From Monosporascus cannonballus (taxonomy: Eukaryota; Ascomycota; Sordariomycetes; Xylariales): 64,000 nucleotides of DNA. Location: the NCBI GenBank assembly GCA_004154925.1, contig QJNS01000202.1:86534-150533 (forward strand), in the 5' to 3' direction. Of the stretch, positions 50,201-61,949 are shown in pieces. Within the stretch, counting starts at the first letter, position 1. Each line of letters starts with the position of its first letter. Position numbers and translations under genes: made by a program. Below the pieces are notes generated by a model. That model saw nothing but the letters and a program-made list of their open reading frames with translations, had not been told where the DNA came from and searched no databases.

Positions 50201-52599
50201 AAAATAAATATAACTTTATCAAAATTAAAAAAGAATACGAATAAAAAATAGTTTTTAGGACGAAATACGGATTATTTAAATATTTAATTACATTAATAGG
50301 ATTTACGAACGTACCAGTAATTTTCCAGCGAATGGTTAATTACGTATTACGAAAATACCTCGATATTTTCGTTATTTATTATTTTGACGATATTTTTATT
50401 TTTTCGGAAACGGAAAAAGTATAGGTAGGATACGTTTATAAGGTTCTTTAAGCTTTATAGGACGCAAAATTACTTATTAACGTAAAAAAAAGTTAATTCC
50501 ATATATAAAAAGTAAAATATTTAAGACATATTATCACCTTAAGATATATTAAAATGGACCTTAAGAAAATCGCTGCAATTATAAAATAACAAACGTTAAT
50601 AACGGTTAAAGAAATATAGGCATTTTTTGGATTCGCCAATTATTACAGGAAGTTTATTCGAAATCTTAGCAAAATAATTATACCTTTAACGAATCGTACA
50701 AAAAAAAGTTTAAATAAACGCCAGATATAAAAAAAACATTTCAGAATATTAAGAATGCGATTATTAGCGAATTAGTATTAATTATATATGATTCAAACCG
50801 TCCCGTTAAACTAAAAACCGATATTTCGAATTACGTATTAAACGCAATAATCGGATAACGAACTAATTAAGGCAAATTATACCTTATTACATTTTTTTCG
50901 TATAAATTAAAAAAAGCCGAATTTAATTACGGCATTCCAGATAAAAAATTTATAACTATAATTATGGCATTTTGGAAGTTTAAGTATTTTTTAAAAAGAA
51001 ATTTATATTAAATTAAGGTTTATACGGATTATTAAAATCTTACCCGATTTATTACGACCAAAAAGCTTATAGGACAATAATTAAAATACGTAAAAAAATT
51101 GGCGAATTTCGATTTCGTTATTATTTACAAAAAAGAATCAAAAAACGGCAAAACAAATACTTTAAGTAGGTAACCAAATCGTAAAAAAAAATTAATTAAA
51201 ATTAGCTATATAATTTTCGATATTATTATGAAAAGATATTTACCTTTATGACAACTTACGACGATTCGGGCAGTACTTTATAATATATATCAAAAAATTT
51301 AACAATATAATAATAATCTTTCAAAAAACCAAAAAACGAACAAAATCCAAGTTTCAAAAGAATACCGAAAAGATTTAATACGAGAAATATACGAATATTA
51401 ATTATATAGATATTTAAAGATCCACAAAACCCTAAAGCAATTCCGACGTATATATTCCTTTTTTAAAATGAAATTAATAATACAAAAAATCATACGGCAA
51501 TATGATATTTGCGCCAAAGTAAAGGTTCGACGACACAAATCATACAAAAAACTATAACTATTATTAATTATAAAACGATTATAATATTTAGTTACATTTG
51601 ACTTTATTATTAAATTTTTTATATTAAAAAATCCAATTACAAAAATATATTATAATAATATTTTCGTAATCGTCGACCGATTTACGAAAATTTCTTATTT
51701 TTTACTATACCATAAGGACATAAACGCCGAACAACTAGTATATATTTTTTAAACATATTTTTAATATATACGGATTATTAATAAAAATTATATTAAATAA
51801 AGGATTAATATTTGTATCAAAATTTTGACAAAGCCTTATAACATAAATCGGCTTAAATTATAAATTATCTAATATATTTAAACCTTAAATAAATAAATAA
51901 ACAAAACGAATAAATTAAACTTTAAAAATTTATTTACGATATTATATTAATTACGAACAAAATAATTAGGTTAATAAATTATTAATTGCATAATTAATTT
52001 ATAATACCAATTATTACGAAAGCATTAAAATAATACTTACGAATGCAAATTTTGGTTTTATTCCAAACGTTTACAAAAAAGTACGTAACGACGGTATAAT
52101 CAATATCAAAATAATTTTTACGTTAAAATAGTTATAATAGTTCCATTAAGAAATAAAAATAAAATTAAAATTTATACGGAATTAAATAAATAAATATTAT
52201 AATTAAAAAAGGTTAAAAGAATTAATTTTCGAAAAAAGAAAAATAATTTTTTTCGTTACAAAAAATATTTAAATAAAACGATTGAACAAAAAATTTAATT
52301 TCAAATATATCGGTCCATACAAAATCGCCAAAAAAATTTAAAAAATAATTATTAATTAAAACTTTTACTAAAAGTTAAACTTTATTTAATTTTTCATATT
52401 TTTTTATTCGAATTAACAGCAAATACGATTAAGGTATATACGGTACAAAACGACGTAAAAATAAAAAACAAATAAGCATATAAAATAAAAAAAATCTCGA
52501 TATACGAAAGCAGAACGGATTTACCCAGTACTTAATTAAATGGAAAAAATATCCAGATTCCGAAAATACCTGGGAACCCGCTAAGAATCTTATTGGCGC

Positions 52600-53195
52600 C
52601 TAGCGCTTATTAAAGAATTTTTACTAACGGCGACGGAATTACTAAGGAAAACCCCCTAGTTAAGGTCCTTAGAAATGGACCAGTTAAGGGAAACAAAGGA
52701 TGGCACAAAAAGCGGAACCTCGGCCTCCGCACGTTCCTATTTATCCAGCTTATTTATTAACTAAAGACCGCGACTAATAATTTTAATTCCCTTAACGTAA
52801 AGAAATTTCTTTTGTCGACGAAAACGAAAAAAACGATTAATGGTTTTGTTGATGTTACGTTATTTGCGTACCAAATCCTTTTTTAATTTTTGCTGAAAAC
52901 GTAAAAGCGTTTTTTTAATAATAATTTTTTCGCGATTTAAACGATTTTTTTCTTCCTTAATACGACGTAAGGAATCGATTAGGACGCCAGAATTATCGCA
53001 GTAATAACGGTTCTTAATATATTCGTTATAACGACGAATTTTTTTAATTATTTGATATTTGGTATTATTTTCGAAATAAAACGTATACGGCATAACTTCA
53101 AAACCAAATTTGATAATATGAACAGCCAGAGAATCTAGGCTTTCTTTTTAATTAGGACAACTGCGAGGTTTGCGGTTAGTAATACGACCTGCCAT
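52600..53195 (-). pseudogene. Antisense ORF of element C
   Basis: On the minus strand an ATG at 53195 opens MAGRITNRKPRS, followed after one stop by IIKFGFEVMPYTFYFEN (53110-53060), then YIKNRYYCDNSGVL and a Lys/Arg-rich helix. The part from 53093 to 52860 is uninterrupted. Same position and residue pattern as in elements A, B and D. Confidence 0.6.
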
Positions 53196-53263
53196 GATAA
53201 AAAAGGATAACTTACCAGAAAGGAAAATCTTTAAAGGCAAAGATCTTAAGAGAGGGGAAATCG

Positions 53264-53633
53264 TATTACGAACCAACCCAAGATCGGCCACGAAAACGGT
53301 CGGATCTACAAAAAAAAGTTACGTAATTTAGATCTTTCTTGGTATCAAGATCCAAATAAATCCATATAAAATCAACCGAATCCAATAACATTGGATCTGT
53401 GACAACGTCGAGATCCAATAAAGATCCAATTAACGCATGAAGATATATACGTTCATTATTTCCATAGCTTAGATAGCTTCAGCTTGCAATAACATTTCGT
53501 TACCCAAGGTACCCTTGGTATTACGAGACGTAACACGTTACTGTATCTATTGCTCAGATTCCCACGATACTCCTGCCAACATAAACCCGTCGACTTAAGG
53601 TTTAATAGTTGGTTAAACCGCCTAGCCGTTACA
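53264..53633 (+). repeat. 3' LTR of element C
   Basis: 370 bp; its last ~90 bp (CACGATACTCCTGCCAACAT onward) are nearly identical to the reverse complement of the element B LTR start and the solo LTR at 16525. Ends GCCGTTACA. Confidence 0.9.
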
Positions 53634-53638
53634 TTCCG

Positions 53639-54269
53639 GGTGGCGGACAAATTTAAATTACGCCTCCAATCTTATAAGCTCCGGTAAGCTAATTACCTAT
53701 CTATTTTATTAGCGTATTAATTTTCGTATTAATATATTTCTTTTGTCCTAATTCGAAATACAAATTTCGTTACTTTAAATACTTCCTAAAAGTGCTTTCG
53801 TACTTTCAGCTTACGGTTACCGGAATATTAAAAAAAGTAATTTCCTTCGGTTATAATATTTGCAAGCTTCGTAAGTTTTGGTCGCCTTATTTTCCCGGCC
53901 CGGCCTGGTTTTAGAATGATATGGTAACGCGATAACTCGAAGGAGCTGCTTTTCGTTCGGCTCCTAGGGGAAAAGTGAAATTGGCGGTAGCACTAATATG
54001 CATCCCGAAAATTTTTCCGATTACTCCTAAGGTATTTATAAATAACTTTCTTCCAAGCGTATATTCGCTTAGTTCACAAAGCATAATGGATTAAGTAATT
54101 TGGCCAAATTAGGTAATTCGCAATTAATTTTGCTTGGTTTATAAGGTAGGGCGATTAGTACGTAGATTAGTATGCAGATTAGTACGCGTTTAATGACAAT
54201 CTTGCGTTTAAAGTAAAGAAGGCTTTTAGTTCGCTATGTTCTAACGCTATTATGATTTTTACCTAATGG
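53639..54269. other. hAT interior, right part, no gene recognised
   Basis: Moderately degraded. Contains a three-unit GATTAGTACG-type motif cluster at 54153-54188 that is not RIPped. No recognisable coding block. Confidence 0.5.
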
Positions 54270-54573
54270 GTACCCGTGGGTGGTTAGCTCGTGGGTGGTT
54301 AGCTCGTGGGTGGGTAGTCGTGGGTATTTTTGGAAAAATGCCAAGACTACCCACGGTTACTGTCAGCTAGCCAGGGTGCACACCAAATACGGAAAGGTCA
54401 CCTTCTGAACGGAGTATATATACTCCGTTCCTAGGCTACACTAAAGTTGTACGCGTTGCGAGAGCGTACGCAATTAGCTGAATACAACAACAACGGATAT
54501 CCCCTATATCTGACAGTTACCCACGGTCGTGGGTAGTCCGTGGGTACCCATTGGGTACCCATTGCAAACCCTA
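54270..54573. repeat. Right end of hAT: subterminal repeats and TIR
   Basis: Many GTGGGTA/TACCCAC motifs, several in tandem (GTGGGTGGTTAGCTC repeated), ending TTGCAAACCCTA. Interrupted by the solo LTR at 54361-54515. Confidence 0.8.
54361..54515 (+). repeat. Solo LTR (155 bp) inside the hAT right end
   Basis: Begins TGTCAGCTAG and ends ATATCTGACA, with perfect target duplication GTTAC (54356-54360 and 54516-54520). It contains a palindromic GGAGTATATATACTCC TATA-like region. Short, copia-like in style. Not RIPped, hence recent or too short to be targeted. Confidence 0.85.
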
Positions 54574-54581
54574 TCCCAACA

Positions 54582-56221
54582 TTCTCCTCAACATCGGACG
54601 AAATGCTATTCTTCTATTACATACGTCGGTTTTGTGTATACTCTTTGGATTCATCGCGAAATACTCTATCATGCTACTATTTTGTAGCAACCAGTCTGTC
54701 TCGAGGCTCGGTAGTTATGACGAGCGGCTGAAATCTGAAAGCAAGGGACTTTGTCTCCTACTAGTTCACGGTCGAGCTGTGCAAAGTTTTGGCCAACTAG
54801 GTGTGCCCAGATCCGAAACGTCACGCGGTTACTAGGCAGGAGGAGCTATCTCTGTCTTTGCAAAATACGCTGTAATGGTATATAATTACCCGGGTTGGGA
54901 GTTTGTGAGGATCAAGTTATAGACTGTTAGTTATAGCAGGACATATACTTGGGCCCTCGCTTCCTGGAGCATTCTGCGCAAGGGGCTCGAAAGCGGGGAT
55001 GCTCCCAGCTTCTGGTCAGACGAACTGTTGCACCCTAGCCTTCGAGAAGATCTTTCCTAAGGAGACTCATGATACTTTCTTGTATAATGAGGTTCTTTCA
55101 AAGTGCATGGAATTTAAGCGAACCCTCACTTGCATTGATCTGGTCGTTATGTCAATAAGATCGGCCCCGTATTTCCCGTGAGAAAGCCTAGACTCAAGTT
55201 CAATACTGGGAAGAAGTAGAGTGCAAACAGAGAAAATCATGGGGACTAACCTCTGTTCCTGGATCGAGTACCAAGGAGTCGTATGATACTGATCAAGCGA
55301 CTGATATATCTTGTCTTGTGTGGTTATTGAAAGGACTTCGGCAATTAACCTCTCCTTTGTACTCATGAAATAGAAGACCCGCTAGAGTCCCCGGGGACCG
55401 ACGAGGATAGCAGATAGTCAGGAATGTCCGGTATGCAACTGTGCTTGAGCTTGCATATAAATGATGCCTACGCGGCATAGACGGTTTAAGACTGGGGGTA
55501 TGCGGTCCAGTAGGACTAGCTTGGGGCGTAGGGAGCGGAAGGACTAGCGAACTCAGGCTATTCGTATAATGCGGCAAATAAGCGATCTTATTACTGGGGT
55601 CTCCGTTACCCAAGAGTTTTGCTACCGACGAAGAACCAACCGCATAATGCGGCCGGCCAATGAAAATCGCATAACTGATGTCTACCGCCACAAATCGTGT
55701 TCTCGGTGTACGTAGTATAACACGAATGTCACATCGCGTCCCCCAATCTTGGCGGGCCGCTTTCTAATTAAAACATGCCCATGCCAACCGATGTCCTGAT
55801 TGAGATGCCGCGAATACCCAAGCACGCTTGATAGAATGCGACCGGGTTAGTCTCCGCCGAGCACGCTGTGCACGACGTATCAACACTTCTAATAATTGCC
55901 AGGTATGCAATCCTCCCATTTGGGGTTACCCAGAAATGGAAACGAGGTTGGCTGCGGCTGAAAAAAAAAGGGTGATATTCTGACCCTGTTTCATGTTTCT
56001 ATGTCCCTGGTCACAGCCTTGAGGGCCGTGGGCGCCAAATAGGATCCCGATAACTGATGGCATGGATGGGATCGTAGCTTATACATACCCATTGCTGCTA
56101 CGAAATGTCTTTTCTCCCTTACTCTGTAACTAATTTATCAATTTAATGTTTAACTGAAGTTACCTCTATTTCGTATTGACAGTCTCCCTTGTATCATTTT
56201 TTATATCTTACATCGAGCGAG
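54582..56221. other. Intergenic region upstream of the ATPase gene
   Basis: Normal composition. Several open frames on both strands (for example 55067-55366 and 55293-55691) overlap and show no domain or intron structure, so none is called. The promoter of the gene starting at 56222 must lie at its end; no clear core element was identified. Confidence 0.5.
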
Positions 56222-59200
56222 ATGGCGTCGGGCAACGCTGCTGAGAGACGGGCAAGAGCACGCAGGTTCGTGGAAAGTCTTGCGGATGAACATGGCCACT
56301 TGGGGGAAGATGTATACTCTACGATGACCGCGGAGACCAGGCGTAGGGTCGAGGAGGCTTTGCTCATCAAAGACCAGATCATCGGCGCAAGCGTTATCAC
56401 GTATGGGACCTCTAGACCCGGATGGGTTGCAGCTAAACTCAAAGACGCACGCTGACTTGATACCAGTCTTGCCAAGAACCTCTACTCCAAGGATGTCCGG
56501 TTCATATTCGAGCTCCTCCAGAACGCGGATGACAACAGCTACTCGCGTGCGAGGGGAGCTGGAGACGTACCCTTCGTCTCTTTCCGGATCTACCGGGACT
56601 GCATAGTGGTCGAGTGCAACGAGGACGGCTTCACGGAAGCGAACCTGCGCGCGATCTGCAATATCGGTAAGAGCTCCAAGACCGGTGCGCAGGGATACAT
56701 CGGCGAGAAAGGCATCGGCTTCAAGTCCGTCTTCAAGGTCGCCTGGAAGGTCCACATCCAGTCAGGCGACTATTCCTTCTGCTTTAAGCACCGAAAAGGC
56801 CAGTCCGGCATGGGGATGATCTCCCCTGAGTGGGAGGCGCCATCGGAAGCTATCGTCGATCCGCTGACCCGAACGACGCTGTTCTTGCACGGAGATAGCG
56901 AGGAAGTTGATGGCGCTGCGCGGCAAAGTATTGCCAGCCAGCTGAACGAGCTTCAGCCTACCATGCTATTGTTCCTGAAGAACCTGAAGCAGATCAGCAT
57001 CCGCTTCTACGACGACGATGAGTGCGAGGTATCCTCGTCCCTACTATCTATCGATTACTGCGGGGGATGGACCCAACCTGTCCTGAAGAAGACCGAAACC
57101 CAAAACGGAGCCACCAGGTGCACGCAGCAGAAATACCACGTCATAAAGACGACTGCACGCGGCCTTCCCAAGAACGAAAATAGGGAATACAACGCAGACG
57201 AAGAGGAAAGGCGAGCCTACGCAACTGCCCCGGTCATCCTCGCGTTCCCTCTGTCGGAGGACGACGTCCCGATGATCGAACCACAGGAAGTCTTCGCGTT
57301 TCTGCCTGTGCGCCGCGCCGGTTTCAATGTGAGTCGCTGGCTTTCAGTTATTACAGTGAGCGATTCTGACCCATCTCGGTAGTTCTTGATCCAGAGCGAC
57401 TTCGTGACCCAGGCGAACCGAGAAGACGTCGTCACGACATCGCAGCGCAACATCAGGCTGCTCGATGCTATCGCCGATGCTTTCGCCACCGGCGTCAAAC
57501 AGCTCTGCGAACATCCGACGCTGCGATACCAGTGGATGCGGTACCTCCCCGAGCTGTCGGGGTACCCTTGGGACCCCTTCTGGAGAACGCTCGTCGACAA
57601 GATCAAGACTGCTATCTGCAGCAAAAATCTCATCTTCTTGCGCGACTCGTTTTTGCTCGTGAAACTCGACCAGGCGAGGCGGCTTACGCGGCAAAACGTC
57701 GACAAATACGGCAATCCTCTGTTTGACGATCTCCCGTTTCCGTCTGCTTCCTATATCTCGAGATCCTACGAAGAAGGCGATCTTGAAATCCTAGATCGTT
57801 TTGGATTGAAGTATCTCCCCCAGAACGAGTTGTTGGAGAGGGTCACGCCGGATCTGTTGAGAGAGAATTCTAGGATGAAGTCTCCCGACACCGACGATGA
57901 CTGGCACTCGCGAGCTGCTTGGATACTAAGCTTGTCTTTCGACAAGAACTGGCGCAGTGAAATATCAGAGACCAGAAGGTTGGACCTCATCCCGTTGTGT
58001 GACGGGAAATGGGTCAGTTCACGAGACGGTGATGTATTGTTCCCAGAGACCGAAGACGAGATTCCGATCCCGACAGACCTCGGTCTTCAGCTCGTGAGTC
58101 CAGAGGCTTTCAAGGTTGGTGATCGGGTTGACCTGTTTAAGCATCTCGGAGTGAAGTTTGTTTCCAATCAAGAGGTCAGGAGCAAGATTATACAGAAGTA
58201 TCAATCCCCTAAAGTCCAGTACCGCTTTGAATCTTGCCTATGGCACCTTAGGTGAGTAGTATCAAGCTCTACTGCTTAGACGAACGAACGCCCAAGGCTG
58301 TACGGCTTTGCTTCTGCTATTCGCGTGTAATCAAGCCTCGTTCCAAGTTACCGTCTATCGATCGAGTGCTTGCTAACTTGCCAACTCCGCAAAGGTTTCT
58401 CTACCTTAGCCACACGGACGATCACACACCTGCCACCTACGATGATCTGAAAGTCATCGATACTAAAAACCGCCTATGTCCGATACGAAGCCGCGACTTT
58501 TACCGGGCTGACGAGCACCCATACGCGCTCTGGACTTTGTACCGTGCTTCCGATGAGCATCCGGGCTTGGATAATGTCCGCTTCGTCAACCCGAACTACT
58601 TCGAAGACCCGCCCGATATGCCGGAACAACACGCCTTGACCTGGGAAGAGTGGTTCCACGAGCACCTCGGCATCCGCAGGCACTCGAGGCTGGTAAGTGT
58701 CGGCGGACTGTCTCCTTCACGCGAATGCGAATACGTCGAAACGTGTCTTCCCGCAAAGCTCCTCGGGTTTCTGAAGTACAACTGGGCGGCGGAGAGTCGG
58801 AGGATGGAGTCCGACCTATCGCCTCTGCAAAAGCTGGTGGTGCCCTGTGAAGGCGGTCTCGAAGTCTTGATCGACGAGGCTTATCTCCCCTTGCCTACGC
58901 TCAAGAACTTACGCTCGCGTTTCATACCTGCTGACGAACCGATTGCGTTCCCCTTCCTGGCGCTCGATGACGACTTGGCCGACGCCACCCAGGCGTCAAG
59001 CTGGGACTTCCTGACGAAGCTGGGGGTGAAGAGGGATCCAGACCTGCATTTCCATCTCGATATCCTCAGGTACATGGGAGAATACCCGGTCACGGAAGAA
59101 AGGTTCGTGGAGGTCTCTCGGGTCCTGGACTTGTACAAGAGTATACACGGAGCTTGCATCGCGTCTAGCGATACCCGCAAAGACCAGGCACATATCCGGT

Positions 59201-61949
59201 ATGGGGATCACTATCCAGGAAGATGTAACCTTTACTAACCATGTGGGTAGCGACTTTTTCCAGGAGCACATCTGTGTCCTCATCCCTACCGGTGGGGAAA
59301 AGGAATTCGATTGGGCATCCCCTGATGACTGCCTACTAGACGCCCCAGCCAGCATGGAAAGCAAACATCCGGTTATGGAACGATACAAACAGGCATTATC
59401 GCAATCTAATATCGGCGAGCCTACGATCCGCCAATTCTTCGGGGATACTCTGAAAATCCCCGGGTGCAAGTGGGAGGATTTCGTGGTGGAGCTTGAACAC
59501 TTGAAGAATGAGGAGAGCAGAAACTCTGATCACATTCGGGAGGTGTACGAACGCCTCAAACGCCAAAGGACCTTTGGCATCAGCGCTCAAGAAATAAAGT
59601 ATGAGACCACGGAAAAACAACACCATCCATCCCGGGTAGCTAATCTGAGTGTGCAACAGGTCGAAGTTCGAGAGCGGAGCTCTGGTATTCTATCCTCATG
59701 GCGGGGAAGAGCAGACTTGGTGGTATAGGCCATCCCAGTGCCTGTGGTCTGCGCCGACTCAGCTACGGGGCAAGGTCAACCTGAGCAGCCAGTATGACGA
59801 CGAGCTTCAAGACTTCTTCGTGGGTACCGTTGGAGTCAGAGAGCTCGACGCTGCCATGATCTACAACGAGCTGCTGAACATCGACACCGCCACAGCCGCC
59901 GTGGGACACATCAAAGATCTCATCTGGTCGCTGAACTCTCAGCTTCAGATCGAACCGCTAGATTCACCTCCCGAAGGTCTGTTGCAGCGGCGCATCTTGC
60001 CTGTCCGGTATGCCGACGGCCAAGTTCGGCTGTGTTCGATAGCCAAAGACTTCGCTATCGTCGACCGCAAGAAGCTCGGCGCCGTATTTCAGGACAGGAT
60101 CGAGACGCTAGATGTTACGATGACAGAAGTGCGCCAGCTCCAACCTTTTATCGAGTGGTCAGGTCTCGGAGGCCGCTACCTGTCGCACCTAGTTAAGGAA
60201 ATCACGCTCTTAGACTCTGGCGTGAGAGCACCGATTTCCGACCCGATCCAGGACATCAGAAGGAAGGCCTACGCATTGTACCGGTAATGTTGCCATTTCG
60301 AGCTAATAATACTGTCACGTTTATTTAACAAGCATCTTTGCTGATACCTCTGACGCAGCATCGCAAAGCACTTTCAGAGTCCTCGGATCAAGGACAACGA
60401 TCAGGCATTGTACGACTTGCTGCGCAGTTCACAGACCTGGGAGACCGATGAGATCCTGTCGCAGCTCATAATTTCGATGGATGGGAAGTCCATCTCGGAG
60501 CAGACCAGCAGCAGCCAGGTCCACATCGAAGATCTCGCCTCCCAGCTGAAGATATACGTCCCGGAAGAGGAGGGCTCGCGAGACGCGTGCTATCTGTCTG
60601 CCCTGCCCAGACGCCTCGTGGAATGGGCCATGACGGACCCCGTGACGCAGATCCAGGACCAGATCGATCCGGATATGGTCGTGGCAACGACCGCTATCTT
60701 AAACACGAAGTTCCTGGCGGTCGAGCGGCTACTCGACGAGCATGGCATCATCGAATCAGATCTTGTCAATCGCGACGCCGAGGAGGAAGAGGCTCAGGAC
60801 ATGACTAGATCTGCGCCCTCAGATCCATCCAGACTAACACCCCGGGAACCTACTCCATCGGGCAGAGAGCGCTCTTCATCTGCGTCGAGCATCACAAGGA
60901 TCATGACGCCGACCTCGCGGCGGTATTCCGACTCGGATGATGACGAGAGACCGACACGACCTACTCCCGCCACCAACCTCACCGAGTCCCGCAACCACTC
61001 GCCCAGCCGGCCCACGAGTTCGTATTCGCATTACTCGGGCCGCGATTGCGGGTCGCCGGACCCGTTCCGGGGCTCCTATGAGCGGCGGAGATCCGCCGCC
61101 AATGTGTACCGCGAACTCCTATCCCAGGTCGTCGTCGCTGCGAGGAGGAGCCGGATCCTGGGTTCTGCTTTCAACCTAGCCGGGCTCGCAGAGGCCCTCC
61201 CGGGAGGGCCAACCGCCGCCGCCGGCCGAGTCTTCGACGAGTTCAGCTTGTTCGGCGTCGGCGTGTACTCGCAGATCGAGCGCGACAAGATGGTGGGCGC
61301 CGCCGGCGAGCTATTTGTAAGTTCCTCCCAGTGAAGCGCATGCCGCACGGTCGACCCAGCTAATAAGAACGATCTTTTCTTCCTTTCCCAGGTCTTCGAG
61401 GTCCTCGCGTCGCTGGCCCCGTCGCTCCCGGGATTCTCTCGCGAGAACTGGAGAAGCACCATCAGGAGGTACGCGACGGAGCACCCAGAGTACGCCGACA
61501 TGTGCAGCTGGGCCGGTGTCGAAACCTCCGATCTCGAGTACGAGGACGAAGGGGGCACCTTGACGGACGCGCTCGTGCGACACGAGTTCCTCGCGGATGA
61601 GCACAGGGGCCGGCGTCTACGATACTACATCGAGGTGAAGACGACGCCGGGGCCGTGCGATGCGCCATTCTTCATGAGCCACGCCCAATACGAAAAGGTA
61701 AGTCGAAGCCCACACCCGCGTATGCTTCATTGCTGTAGCACAGTAGCCTAATAACACCCGTATAATTAGATGAAGCGCTTTTCCACCCGGGATTCGATCT
61801 ACATTATCTTTCGCGTCTTCAACCTCTATACGAACCAAGTCAACGTGAAGCTCTACGTCGACCCTGCCAAGCTTGAGCGCGAAGGACAGCTAGTCTTCAC
61901 GGCCGATAGATGGACGGTGAAGCCGGGCGCAGGGCCTCGCCTGAACTGA
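56222..61949 (+). CDS. HSP90-type (GHKL) ATPase protein with C-terminal DUF3883/NOV-type nuclease-like domain, nine exons, intact
   Basis: Exons 56222-56400, 56467-57328, 57383-58251, 58395-59198, 59251-59598, 59660-60283, 60359-61316, 61392-61697 and 61770-61949 join in frame to 1,709 codons. Introns are GT-AG, 52-143 bp, most with a CTAAC, CTAAT or CTGAC branch site. The N-terminus has the Bergerat ATP fold: FELLQNADDN (residues 74-83), NEDGF (111-115) and GYIGEKGIGFKS (136-147), as in sacsin and NO VEIN proteins. A long helical middle follows, then a Ser/Pro/Arg-rich linker (about 1340-1440). The C-terminal domain has GAAGELFVFEVL (1542-1553) and YIEVKTT (1627-1633), the PD-(D/E)XK-like signature of DUF3883. 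Function in fungi is unknown. Bacterial and plant relatives occur in conflict and developmental roles, so a defence role is only a possibility. Confidence 0.88.

Larger units (their letters stand above)
46921..53633 (+). mobile_element. Ty3/gypsy LTR retrotransposon C, nested in the hAT, RIP-degraded
   Basis: LTRs 46921-47289 and 53264-53633, with target duplication TTCCG at 46916-46920 and 53634-53638. The internal region is collinear with element A: leader and gag start (47290-47450), a zinc knuckle with Cys to Tyr changes (about 48150), RT YFDD (about 50389), integrase (about 51480-51960) and a chromodomain-like end (about 52480-52620). A purine tract precedes the right LTR. Stops throughout. 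Confidence 0.9.
38421..54573. mobile_element. hAT-superfamily DNA transposon with cargo genes, RIP-degraded, carrying nested insertions
   Basis: Terminal inverted repeats TAGGGTTTGCA at 38421 and TGCAAACCCTA ending at 54573 are flanked by a perfect 8-bp duplication TCCCAACA (38413-38420 and 54574-54581), the size expected for hAT. Inside each end are many subterminal GTGGGTA/TACCCAC repeats (38435-38606 and 54270-54560). Removing element C leaves about 9.4 kb. It carries a minus-strand transposase relic with a BED-like finger and C-terminal dimerization domain, a histone H3-fold relic, and at least two other frames. The ends are less mutated than the body. Confidence 0.9.

Noticed and set aside
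54404..54500. Palindromic TATATATA region as a tRNA-like or stand-alone element
   Set aside because: Explained as the promoter region of the solo LTR at 54361-54515, which has a perfect target duplication.
38421..54573. Starship (tyrosine-recombinase giant element) interpretation
   Set aside because: No DUF3435-type recombinase seen; TIRs, the 8-bp duplication and the transposase C-terminus point to hAT.
55067..55691. Two overlapping minus-strand frames upstream of the ATPase gene
   Set aside because: No recognisable domain, start context or introns; treated as intergenic.
56201..56755. 184-codon minus-strand frame, and similar antisense frames at 57217-57714 and 58996-59469
   Set aside because: Antisense to exons of the ATPase gene, whose motifs and splice sites are clear.
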